Shown piece by piece: positions 1 through 8,541 of a stretch of 64,000 nucleotides of DNA. The notes under the pieces were generated by a model. It searched no databases. It saw nothing but the letters and a program-made list of their open reading frames with translations, and had not been told where the DNA came from. This DNA comes from Cyanobacteria bacterium SIG31 (GTDB lineage: Bacteria; Cyanobacteriota; Vampirovibrionia; Gastranaerophilales; Gastranaerophilaceae): contig SUTX01000007.1 of assembly GCA_015152465.1 (NCBI GenBank), forward strand, positions 1-64,000, in the 5' to 3' direction. Every line of letters starts with the position of its first letter. Within the stretch, counting starts at the first letter, position 1. Both the position numbers and the translations under genes were made by a program.

Positions 1-2
1 CT

Positions 3-146
3 TTCGGCTATCATTTTTATCAGGAGCATAAAGATATTGGCTTGCTACAATACCTTTTTAACCATTCTTCTCAACGGGTAACCCTTTTATACATAGGTAT
101 TACACAAGAACTTATTGATAGTAAACTCCGTAGTTTTGCTTTGTAA
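3..146 (+). CDS. C-terminal end of a tyrosine recombinase/integrase-like protein (truncated by window start)
   Basis: Open frame from the window edge: FGYHFYQEHKDIGLLQYLFNHSSQRVTLLYIGITQELIDSKLRSFAL*; the pattern H..Y....DI..LQ..F.HSS...TL.YIGI matches the catalytic C-terminus (HxxR/H...Y) of phage-type integrases. Not in the ORF track because it is truncated. Confidence 0.75.
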   Translation, partial: FGYHFYQEHKDIGLLQYLFNHSSQRVTLLYIGITQELIDSKLRSFAL

Positions 147-334
147 ATTGTAACAATTTCAGCGCAATTGTAACAATTCTTCCAAAAACTCTAAAGTTTT
201 TTAGTAATTATGCCGATATAACTACTAAGGTTATATGTAACAAAATTAGCAAAGTGTTACCAATTATGTAACGTTTTGTGGGGAGTTTAGAGTATAAAAA
301 TTTGAAGAGAAAATTTAAAAATTTTTAATTTTTC

Positions 335-718
335 TCAAAATACCCTGTCACTTTTTCTCAATATCGTTGTCAATTTATAATTTGTAAATGCCAACGCCAT
401 ATACGCCATTGGATTTACCATTAACATTCCTAGCTTAGCTGCATCTTGTAATCTTTTTGCTTTTTCATCATTATTTTGCGTACCGGATTTCTGAAAAACG
501 TCAGTTGCAGGTTGACCATTTATAATAATTTTGTCAGGATTAAAACCCTCTTCTATATAACGTTCTGCAACTTTTTTTACATCTCCATTTCCGTCAGCAA
601 GAGTAACTACCTCTCCAGGTTTACCGTCAACAGTTGTTTTTCTCTCATGAATAAAATAATCTCCACTACCTTTAGGATCACTACCAATAACTAAATAATT
701 GTTCGGATTAAATGCCAT
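335..718 (-). CDS. hypothetical protein, 127 aa
   Basis: ORF with sensible composition; no recognised domain. Confidence 0.55.
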   Translation of the reverse strand: MAFNPNNYLVIGSDPKGSGDYFIHERKTTVDGKPGEVVTLADGNGDVKKVAERYIEEGFNPDKIIINGQPATDVFQKSGTQNNDEKAKRLQDAAKLGMLMVNPMAYMALAFTNYKLTTILRKSDRVF

Positions 719-801
719 AAATTAACCTACCTTTCTGTTTTTAATCAACCTACATGAATTTAAAAACAGCTTGATAAAATTAATTGCTCCTCACCCATCC
801 C

Positions 802-823
802 ATCATATCATATCATATCATAT
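802..823. repeat. pentanucleotide microsatellite (ATCAT)x4.4
   Basis: atcatatcatatcatatcatat read directly; just downstream of a TATAAT hexamer on the minus strand (829-834). Confidence 0.9.
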
Positions 824-874
824 AGGGTATTATAACTGGGTTTGAGCCCTTTTTAAACTCGTCTTTACATTTAT

Positions 875-1525
875 TTACATTTGTTTGTGCAACTTTAAAT
901 CTGGAAGTAAATTTTCAATTCTTTTACTTTGTTCAGGATTTAAAGGTGTCTTTTTTGTTAAAATATCAAAATACATTTCTTCGGTATTAAACTTCTTAAA
1001 ATCAAACATGTGTGCATATTCGCTTCTATATTTTTCGAGAGCTTTTGGCACATAATCCGCAAAGCCTAACCAAGGGTCGATAACATAAGCACCTTTCATA
1101 GAATCAACATACAAAACGGCATGATCAAGAGAGTCTTTAATATTTCCTGTTTTTGGTTTTAATGATGCAACAAAACAGTTTCTAATCCCATTTACCTTTG
1201 CAACAATTTCTCCTAGAATAGCAGATTCGTGACAATTACCTAATTTGTTCTTTTTAATGGTCTTAGTCATAATTACACTTTTGCTAATATAATCACCATA
1301 AGCGCTTAAAAATTTTATATACATGTCTTCTCGCATTAATTGAATTTTATCCATCAATTTTTGTATCGTATCTTTATACAAATCGCTACGACTTAAACTT
1401 TCATATTTAGTGCTAGAAAGTCTAGGAAAATTTTTATTGACATGTCGAGCCAAATCATCTGCAAATCTAATATTGGCATTTCGAGCACGAAAAGATTGTA
1501 TATGACATTGATTATCTATTTGCAT
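875..1525 (-). CDS. putative transglutaminase-like/papain-like cysteine enzyme with N-terminal SFRAR tag
   Basis: C-H-D arrangement GNCHE ...37 aa... LDHAVLYV ...15 aa... YVIDPWLG typical of a transglutaminase-like core; N-term MQIDNQCHIQSFRARN. Confidence 0.6.
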   Translation of the reverse strand: MQIDNQCHIQSFRARNANIRFADDLARHVNKNFPRLSSTKYESLSRSDLYKDTIQKLMDKIQLMREDMYIKFLSAYGDYISKSVIMTKTIKKNKLGNCHESAILGEIVAKVNGIRNCFVASLKPKTGNIKDSLDHAVLYVDSMKGAYVIDPWLGFADYVPKALEKYRSEYAHMFDFKKFNTEEMYFDILTKKTPLNPEQSKRIENLLPDLKLHKQM

Positions 1526-1569
1526 ATACTTGATAAAAACTGTAAAAAAATTTTTTGCCGAACTTTAAA

Positions 1570-2139
1570 TTATATCCAGTCCGGATAATAATAAACGGTT
1601 ATCTTCTTTTTAGGTTTTAACTTAACATGCCCGCCCATTATAAAATTAGTTAAAGAACCTGTTGGTGGAAGTGGTGTCAAAGCCCATTTTAAAGGAAAAA
1701 CAAAAAGGCTTCTGTCTTGACCAAATAATTCAAAAGAGCCTGAAAGTTTGTTTGACTGGATATTTGGGATTTCAAAATCTTCTAAAATAATGCTTGCTGG
1801 AATCCCATTCATACCTGTTAATATTATTATTCCTATTTTTGCGTGAGCAATAGTATCTTTTTTTACAACAACCTTATTATTTAAAACAACGTCATTTAAA
1901 ACTTTTAACTCTACGCTTTGACCCTCATAAACATCTTTTTCTGTTCCCAATTTTTCTGTAAATGTAAGCTTTATTGGCACTTTTTTTGTTGAGACATAGT
2001 TATATTTTAAACATGTTTGAGGCTGTTTAACATCAATCAAGGTTGAATTAACAAAATCATCATCAAGAATTTCTGCAAAACAAATTGGAGAAATTAATAA
2101 TAAAAAGATTGTCATTATAATCTTATTCATATTTAACAT
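1570..2139 (-). CDS. secreted protein of unknown function, 189 aa
   Basis: Signal peptide MNKIIMTIFLLLISPICFA; beta-rich remainder. Confidence 0.7.
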   Translation of the reverse strand: MLNMNKIIMTIFLLLISPICFAEILDDDFVNSTLIDVKQPQTCLKYNYVSTKKVPIKLTFTEKLGTEKDVYEGQSVELKVLNDVVLNNKVVVKKDTIAHAKIGIIILTGMNGIPASIILEDFEIPNIQSNKLSGSFELFGQDRSLFVFPLKWALTPLPPTGSLTNFIMGGHVKLKPKKKITVYYYPDWI

Positions 2140-2818
2140 TTAACTTTTTATCTCCACTTTGAATCTTTTCTTCCAGTTTTTTTCTATTTTCTTGAGATGT
2201 CAACAAGAAATTTTGGTAATAATCATTATACAAATATGTATTATTAGCTAAAAAAGATGGATATTTTGTATAAATTCTTTGATAAATATATGCTAATCTT
2301 TTAGAGGTTAAATTTTTTGAAGAAAAAGTATCCTGCCTCGTTTGCGGACAAGATTTATTAATAAATGTTATCAAGCCAATTGGATTATATCCAGCTTTAA
2401 CCATATAATCCACAGCGAGCTTATCAAAAACTAATTCATATTTTTTAGGAGCAGCTTTAATTTTTACAGAACTTAGCCAACCATCACCAAGACCGTCATA
2501 AGAACGTATTGCAGCCGGAATCTCTCTTGCAATATAAGCAGCAAGTTCGTCTTCAGTTTCTATATATTTGTATGTTTCTCCATAGACAACAACTTGACGT
2601 TTTGTAAGAGCCTTAGTTCCTTTTAATAAACCTTCTCTTGACTCATTGTCATAGACAAAGACAACTCTTTTGTTTAATTTATTTGCATTTAATATTTTTG
2701 CTCCTGTTTTATTTATGCGGGTTTGAATGCTGTTTTGTTTTATCAATATTGATTCATTCGCATTTGTTTGAAGCAACGAAAAAAACAAGCTTAAACACAA
2801 AATTAAAACTCTTATCAT
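2123..2818 (-). CDS. secreted M48-peptidase-like protein lacking HExxH (probable pseudoprotease)
   Basis: Signal peptide from internal Met (MIRVLILCLSLFFSLLQTNA); DELAAYIAREIPAAI aligns with M48 DELAxVxAHEIxHV; ELVFDKLAVDYMVKAGYNP aligns with M48 ExxxD...AGY(D/N)P. Upstream part of the ORF (to 3016) overlaps glf and is not credible as coding. Confidence 0.65.
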   Translation of the reverse strand: MIRVLILCLSLFFSLLQTNANESILIKQNSIQTRINKTGAKILNANKLNKRVVFVYDNESREGLLKGTKALTKRQVVVYGETYKYIETEDELAAYIAREIPAAIRSYDGLGDGWLSSVKIKAAPKKYELVFDKLAVDYMVKAGYNPIGLITFINKSCPQTRQDTFSSKNLTSKRLAYIYQRIYTKYPSFLANNTYLYNDYYQNFLLTSQENRKKLEEKIQSGDKKLNVKYE

Positions 2819-2927
2819 GCTCTTAACTCCAATAATACCAACTATTAAGAGCTTAACACAGTTTTGTTTCCAAAACAAGATTTCACTATTTTTTACAAAA
2901 ACAAAACAATATTGTATAATTATAATT

Positions 2928-4034
2928 ATGAAAAATCTTGTTGTTGGCGCTGGTTTTTCCGGAGCTGTAATTGCAAACTTAATAGCAAATGAATTAGGTG
3001 AAGATGTTTTAATCATAGATAAAAAACCTCATCTTGCTGGAAATTGCCATGATTTTCGAGACAAAAATGGAATTATGATTCATAAATATGGTTCTCATAT
3101 TTTTCATACGTCAGACGAAAGTGTTTGGAATTTCATAAAACAATTTGGTAATTTTAATAACTACCAGCATAAAGTTATTGGTGATATCGACGGGGTTAGG
3201 ACAAGTATTCCTTTTAACTTAAACACCCTTTTTGATGTTTTTCCTGAAGATCTCGCTATGAGACTAGAAAAAAAATTGCTTGATTTGTTTGAATTAGAAA
3301 AAAAAGTGCCTATTTTAGAGTTTCAAAACCAAAATGACGAAGATTTAAAACTGCTTGCAAACTTTATTTATGAAAAGATTTTTTTATACTATACAACAAA
3401 ACAGTGGGGTGTCTCACCTGAAAAAATCGATAACGCTGTAACTGCAAGGGTCCCTGTATTTATAAGCAAAGATAACAGATATTTTCAAGATAAATATCAA
3501 GGAATCCCTATTGATGGCTACACAAAGCTTGTTGAAAACATGCTAAATCACCCAAATATTGATTTAAAATTAAACACTGACTTTAAAGAGATTAGTGGAC
3601 CTTTTGATAGGATTTTTTATACAGGGGCAATTGACGAGTTTTTTGGTTATGAATTTGGTCAACTTCCATATAGGAGTGTAAATTTTAAATTTGAAGAATA
3701 CGATAAAGAATTCTATCAAGAAAATGCTGTTGTAAATTATCCTACAAGCGAAGATTTTACAAGAATACATGAATATAAATATTATCTTGGGGACAAATCT
3801 AATAGAACTGTAATTGCAAAAGAATTCTCAGAAAGCTTTGAGCTTGGCAAAAATGAAAGATTCTATCCAATACCTAAAAAAGAAAATTTTGACCTTTATA
3901 ATAAATATCTTGAAAAATCAAAAACTTTGAAAAATGTCTATTTCTTGGGTAGGCTTGGCGATTACAAATATTATGATATGGATAAAGCTATAGCAAGAGC
4001 TCTAAGTGTTTTCAAAGAGCTTAAATGTGTTTAA
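2928..4034 (+). CDS. glf: UDP-galactopyranose mutase
   Basis: MKNLVVGAGFSGAVIAN...HLAGNCHDFRDKNGIMIHKYGSHIFHT...YYTTKQWGVSPEKID...RVPVFISKDNRYFQDKYQGIP; annotated start moved from 2817 to ATG 2928. Confidence 0.96.
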   Translation: MKNLVVGAGFSGAVIANLIANELGEDVLIIDKKPHLAGNCHDFRDKNGIMIHKYGSHIFHTSDESVWNFIKQFGNFNNYQHKVIGDIDGVRTSIPFNLNTLFDVFPEDLAMRLEKKLLDLFELEKKVPILEFQNQNDEDLKLLANFIYEKIFLYYTTKQWGVSPEKIDNAVTARVPVFISKDNRYFQDKYQGIPIDGYTKLVENMLNHPNIDLKLNTDFKEISGPFDRIFYTGAIDEFFGYEFGQLPYRSVNFKFEEYDKEFYQENAVVNYPTSEDFTRIHEYKYYLGDKSNRTVIAKEFSESFELGKNERFYPIPKKENFDLYNKYLEKSKTLKNVYFLGRLGDYKYYDMDKAIARALSVFKELKCV

Positions 4035-4686
4035 GCATAAATTTGTTTTTTTCAAATTTTATTAATCCGTCTTTCTGCATTTTAGATAATTCAAAACTCA
4101 TAGCTGAACGATCAATATTCAAATAATCTGCTAAATCTTGACGATTAAAAGGAATTTCAAAAATATTGCTTTTATTCCTGCGAGCCTCGTTTGAAAGATA
4201 TGTTAAAAGTTTTTCTCTAATTGTTTTTTGTGAAATATTTTCTATTTTTTGCAAAAGCTCAATATTTTCTTTAGAAAGAATTTCAAAAAGATTATTAATA
4301 AGGTTTTTGTGCTTTGTACAAACATTTTGACACATTGTAGTACATTTTTCATAAGTCAGGATTAAAAGCTTTGCCTTGCCTACAGCTACTGCATCAATAC
4401 TTGATTCTACATTTTTTGATGCAACAAAGGCTAACGCAATATTATCATTAATTCCTAATTGAGAAATAATTATTCTACGTCCCCAGTACGAATCTTTTTC
4501 TATATTAACAGCACCGTCAAGCACAAGATAAATATTTTTAACAACATCACCTTGTCGAATAACCCTTTCTCCATCTTCAAAAATCTTGACCCGTGCGTTA
4601 AAACATGCCAGCATTTCTTTTAATTCATCTTCTGATAAACCAAAAAATACTGGCGAATTTTTAATTTGAGTGTAATATTTTTCCAT
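4021..4686 (-). CDS. Crp/Fnr-family transcriptional regulator
   Basis: cNMP-binding fold (GERVIRQGDVVKNIYLVLDGAV) plus C-terminal HTH (NRQDLADYLNIDRSAMSFELSKMQKDGLI). Confidence 0.93.
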   Translation of the reverse strand: MEKYYTQIKNSPVFFGLSEDELKEMLACFNARVKIFEDGERVIRQGDVVKNIYLVLDGAVNIEKDSYWGRRIIISQLGINDNIALAFVASKNVESSIDAVAVGKAKLLILTYEKCTTMCQNVCTKHKNLINNLFEILSKENIELLQKIENISQKTIREKLLTYLSNEARRNKSNIFEIPFNRQDLADYLNIDRSAMSFELSKMQKDGLIKFEKNKFMLKHI

Positions 4687-4698
4687 AGCTTTCTCTTT

Positions 4699-6258
4699 TT
4701 ATTTAAAACTTCTTTTTTCTTCTATTATATTCTTTATTTCTTCCGAATTTTTTTGAGCTGCTCTTATAAGCCTATTTTGTAATTCTTCATCTTTAATTTT
4801 ATACGCTAATTTTTTCATTGCATAGTTTTTAATATCTTCTGTTAAAAAATTTAATTTATAGATTAAACGTTCTTGCAATGCATAATTCTGAATATTTGAT
4901 AATTTTCGATACTGTTGTTTTACCTTATTTGCAGGTAATAAGTGAACAAAGCTCGCTAAATGTTCAACTGTTTCCGGCATTGCATACTTTTCTGCAATCA
5001 TATAAAAATCATAAATTCTTTCAGGAAAAATTTCCTGCAAAGAGGCATTAATATCATCTTGTATAACAATATTTTTATCTCTCCTTTTTGCTAATAAAGG
5101 AATTTCATTAAATAAAATTGTCTGTGTTATTTCATCTTTTCTTTTTGCTAATATTTCAAAATATTTGAGTTGATCTTCATAGTTATCTAAATATTTTAAA
5201 ACATAAGCTATTGCTTGATCGACTTTAGGTTTCTCTAGTTTAAGACATCTATCAATATAATAATTTTTATCATATAGATATTTTATACCCAGTGTTATGC
5301 CCGCAAAATCGCTTTCACTTGACTTCTTTTTTTTCAAACTTAAAAATCTACTATCACCATTATTAAAAAAAATATTAAACCAAAATATTTTTTGTTGAAG
5401 ATTTGTTAATTTCTTAAATTTTTCAAGCCTTTTTCTTGCAACCTTATCCCCATTTTTTAGTCTATTAACAACTCTCATTCCACCATAATCAAAATTATAA
5501 TCTTTTACATAGTTATAATCTTGCTCATAAGAAACCTTTGTTTTGTATTTCTTCTCGTCAGTACATTTAATACCATATTTATATTCATCAACTATTCTTT
5601 TGGGCAACCTTGTATCCTCATCCAAAAACTTTGTTACCATATAGCCAGAATCCAGACTACCAAAAAAGAATTTGCCCCTATGGGTATCAAGACCTTCAAC
5701 ATTACGCCAATAGGCTGCACTATTTAACTCCGCAAAGCAACCATGACTCTTGAATGGATGCCACTCGTTGCCTTTTACCTGATGAAAAACTTTTAAAACA
5801 TACTCGTCTTCATTATCTCTATCATAAAGACCAACAATTTTATAAGCCTTTCCCCTTCCACCTTTTCCAAGCCAGCGTAATTCTATGTCATCAAATTTAC
5901 TAATTACATTATATTTCTGAAAACATTCTGTAAGCATTTTATTAACATAATTCGGACAATTTCTTCTATCTTCATCAAAGATAAAAGCTTCTGTCATATC
6001 AGGAGTGTAATCACGCAAAATATTAGTTACATTGTCAAAAGTTTTCAAAATCTCTAAAATAGCTGTTTTTCTTTTTTCAGGGCTAATTTTATTAAAAATA
6101 TATGCTGGCAATTGTCCTACGACAGGATTTGTTTTATTTTTTTGCAACAAAATTTTCTCTATATCTTTTTGTCCGTCTACATAAATTCTATTTTTTAATG
6201 ATTTAGTCAAACCATTAAATGAAGTTTTATCATTTTTATTAATAGAATATACCTGCAT
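4699..6258 (-). CDS. protein-kinase-like N-lobe protein of unknown function with N-terminal SFNG tag
   Basis: Glycine-rich loop and lysine strand LRWLGKGGRGKAYKI...EYVLKVFH, hinge-like SGYMVTKFLDED; N-term MQVYSINKNDKTSFNGL. The ORF track starts at 6267; MQ start preferred. Confidence 0.6.
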   Translation of the reverse strand: MQVYSINKNDKTSFNGLTKSLKNRIYVDGQKDIEKILLQKNKTNPVVGQLPAYIFNKISPEKRKTAILEILKTFDNVTNILRDYTPDMTEAFIFDEDRRNCPNYVNKMLTECFQKYNVISKFDDIELRWLGKGGRGKAYKIVGLYDRDNEDEYVLKVFHQVKGNEWHPFKSHGCFAELNSAAYWRNVEGLDTHRGKFFFGSLDSGYMVTKFLDEDTRLPKRIVDEYKYGIKCTDEKKYKTKVSYEQDYNYVKDYNFDYGGMRVVNRLKNGDKVARKRLEKFKKLTNLQQKIFWFNIFFNNGDSRFLSLKKKKSSESDFAGITLGIKYLYDKNYYIDRCLKLEKPKVDQAIAYVLKYLDNYEDQLKYFEILAKRKDEITQTILFNEIPLLAKRRDKNIVIQDDINASLQEIFPERIYDFYMIAEKYAMPETVEHLASFVHLLPANKVKQQYRKLSNIQNYALQERLIYKLNFLTEDIKNYAMKKLAYKIKDEELQNRLIRAAQKNSEEIKNIIEEKRSFK

Positions 6259-6339
6259 TATACACACTCCTAACCTAAATATAACAAAAATAAAACATGC
6301 ACAAAAAATTTTTTGCTAATATTCTATTTTTATTAGTAG

Positions 6340-6665
6340 CCTTTGAACGAAATGACGACCTATTTATGTAATCAACCAATTCGAACCCACTTGTAATCCC
6401 ATTTAATAGCGACCTTGTGAGTTTTAACTCATCTTGTAACCTTTAGACAAAACAGCGACCCACTTATGTAATCAACCAACTCGAACCCACTCGTAATCAT
6501 ACCTAATAGCGGCCTTGTGAGTTTTAAACTTATCTTGTAATCTTTAGACAAAATAGCGACCCGCTTATGTAATCAACCAACTCGAACCCACTCGTAATCA
6601 TACCTAATAGCGGCCTTGTGAGTTTTAACCTATCTTGTATTCTTTAGACAAAAAGCGGCCCATTA
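6340..6665. repeat. ~100-bp intergenic tandem repeat, 3 full units plus a partial
   Basis: ctttgaac/ctttagac unit starts at 6341, 6441, 6542, 6642; units share tgtaatcaaccaa(c/t)tcgaaccca and taatagcg(a/g)ccttgtgagtttt. Confidence 0.95.
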
Positions 6666-6749
6666 TTATAAAAAGCGTTGGAATTACAACAGACTTGTTG
6701 TTAAACATAGTGTAATATAAACATGTAAAAAGATGAACAAGGTAAAAAA

Positions 6750-6992
6750 ATGGTTACAGCACAAGAACAAAATTTAATAAATCTTTTGGATGGCTACGTT
6801 GAAAAGGGAGGACACCATCTAAATGTGAACGTCTTTAATAGGGAAACTCTACTCGATGCTCAGGCTAATCCGGAGAAATACCCTCAATTAACAGTGAGGG
6901 TTTCCGGATATGCTGTGAATTTTAATAAGTTAACCCACGAACAACAAAATGATGTAATTTCTCGCACATTCCATAACAAACTAAGTGGCTGA
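6750..6992 (+). CDS. grcA: autonomous glycyl radical cofactor domain (GrcA/YfiD-like), 80 aa
   Basis: [54 protein letters not shown] matches the C-terminal glycyl-radical domain of pyruvate formate-lyase/GrcA; RVSGYAV contains the radical Gly (codon 53). Confidence 0.93.
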   Translation: MVTAQEQNLINLLDGYVEKGGHHLNVNVFNRETLLDAQANPEKYPQLTVRVSGYAVNFNKLTHEQQNDVISRTFHNKLSG

Positions 6993-7051
6993 AAAAAGTC
7001 ACTTAATCCTCTTTTTTATCTCAATATAAATTGACTTCCGAGACTGCCCAT

Positions 7052-7088
7052 GCGGATAACCACAAAAGGTCATCCGCTTTTTAATTTT
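7052..7088 (+). terminator. Rho-independent terminator-like hairpin
   Basis: gcggataacc acaaaa ggtcatccgc followed by ttttt. Confidence 0.6.
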
Positions 7089-7140
7089 TTATGCAAAATT
7101 AAAGTGCGACTTTTGTTGCATAAAAAGAAAGGAATATAAA

Positions 7141-8472
7141 ATGACATTTAACGCATTAAAAGAAAAGGGGTTGCCTTTAGAAAAACAGCTTAGAAATTGG
7201 CATTTAATTGTAAGAGAGCCATATAACAAAAACGAGGTTGATTGTTATTCAAGAACTCGTCAAATTCTTATGAATGGCATTGAGGTTGAAGCTTGGAATT
7301 TCAAACATGCTTTTTCTCGCCTTTGTCAAGATAAAGAAGCTTGTGATTTAGTTACAATGACACGCAGAATTGAAGACCAACAACAAACAACAATCAATTG
7401 GCTTGCACCAAAAGATCAATCAGTTTTAGAAACAACTTTAGGTTATGAACAAGTTGCGGTTGATTTAACAGCTTGGCTTGCTCAAAATGAACCTGACAAA
7501 TATGTTAAAGAAACTTATGACTTTGGGCTTTTAGAAGACTTTGACCATCTTTATAGATATGCTCAGTGGGCTTATATGGAAGAGGGAATTTGTCCTAATG
7601 ATATAGTTCAAGCACAAACAGATGTTATAGTTGGTCGCCCAACACAACACCATCATAACTGTAACACATTAAGACTTAGAAAACCTTATGATAAGTCCAC
7701 AACAGCGCCTCAAACTAAAGTCAACTTAATGACCTTAGTATCTGCTGAACAACAAACGCATAATTATTATGCTGAGCATGGTTTTTGCTACGGAAACCAT
7801 GTTTTAAGAGAAACTTATGCAGAGATAAAAGACGTTGAGGAAGAACATGTAACCATGTATGAATCTCTTATCGACCCAACAGAAAGTTTGTATGAAAAAC
7901 TTCTTTTACATGAATTTACAGAAGTTTGTAACTATTATACTTGTGTTGAAGATGAAGTTGACGAACGTCTCAAAAAAATTTGGGAGTTTATGCTTGATGT
8001 AGAAATTGGACATTTGCATATTGCAGCAGATTTGTTCAAAAAATACGAAAAACGTGACCCAGAAGAAATTATTGGTGAAGACATTATTATACCTTGCAGA
8101 TTTACTTCTCAAAAAGAATATGTAACTAAGATTCTAACGTCTCAAATAAATAAACGCTTAGGTACAGATAAAAATTATATGAATATTGATGAGTTACCTA
8201 GTGATTGGATAAGCTATGATATTCAAAGAAAAGCAAACGAGCTGGGCTCACCAACTGAATCAACAATTTCAATCGTTTCTGAGCATTTAGGACGAGATAT
8301 TGTAAGGGCAGATAAAAAGCTTATGGATAAAGAGGTTGAACTTTTAGAAAAAGGGCTTCAAAAAGAAGCGCTAGCTCCAGATACTGTTTTTCCAGAAAGC
8401 TTGCAAGAAATGATTGATGAATATGATGAAAATCAAGCTATTAAGGAGAAGCTTGAAGACGAAATTTATTAA
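7141..8472 (+). CDS. uncharacterised ferritin-like di-iron protein, 443 aa
   Basis: E...ExxH...E...ExxH arrangement: SAEQQTHNYY / DVEEEHVTMYE / LLLHEFTEVCNYY / DVEIGHLHIAADLF. Confidence 0.75.
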   Translation: MTFNALKEKGLPLEKQLRNWHLIVREPYNKNEVDCYSRTRQILMNGIEVEAWNFKHAFSRLCQDKEACDLVTMTRRIEDQQQTTINWLAPKDQSVLETTLGYEQVAVDLTAWLAQNEPDKYVKETYDFGLLEDFDHLYRYAQWAYMEEGICPNDIVQAQTDVIVGRPTQHHHNCNTLRLRKPYDKSTTAPQTKVNLMTLVSAEQQTHNYYAEHGFCYGNHVLRETYAEIKDVEEEHVTMYESLIDPTESLYEKLLLHEFTEVCNYYTCVEDEVDERLKKIWEFMLDVEIGHLHIAADLFKKYEKRDPEEIIGEDIIIPCRFTSQKEYVTKILTSQINKRLGTDKNYMNIDELPSDWISYDIQRKANELGSPTESTISIVSEHLGRDIVRADKKLMDKEVELLEKGLQKEALAPDTVFPESLQEMIDEYDENQAIKEKLEDEIY

Positions 8473-8488
8473 ATTATAAACTCCATCT

Positions 8489-8506
8489 CCTCCCCTGCGG
8501 GGGAGG
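8489..8506. terminator. GC-rich hairpin between convergent genes
   Basis: cctcccc tgcg ggggagg. Confidence 0.5.
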
Positions 8507-8541
8507 ATTAAGGTGGGGGCTATTTTTCATTAATCTTATTT

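Noticed and set aside
1-1525. Integrative element or prophage at the window start
   Set aside because: Only the last 47 residues of an integrase are visible; no att repeats, tRNA or phage genes can be identified within the window.
2819-3016. N-terminal extension of the 297-aa minus ORF
   Set aside because: The extension overlaps glf, and the signal peptide begins at the internal Met (2818).
4021-4686. CX3CX3C cluster in the Crp/Fnr protein as a novel metal sensor
   Set aside because: Cysteines at this position are common in Crp/Fnr relatives from anaerobes; suggestive but not distinctive without an alignment.
6380-6600. tRNA-like T-arm sequence (ttcgaaccc) in the repeat, suggesting degenerate tRNAs
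   Set aside because: Flanking bases do not pair as a T-stem and no acceptor, D or anticodon arms can be drawn on either strand.
6340-6665. Possible CRISPR array
   Set aside because: Whole ~100-bp units are repeated; there are no short constant repeats separated by unique spacers and no cas genes nearby.
6340-6992. Type III toxin-antitoxin (repeat RNA plus small toxin ORF)
   Set aside because: The downstream ORF is clearly a glycyl-radical domain, not a ToxN/AbiQ-like toxin, and the repeat unit is much longer than known antitoxin repeats.
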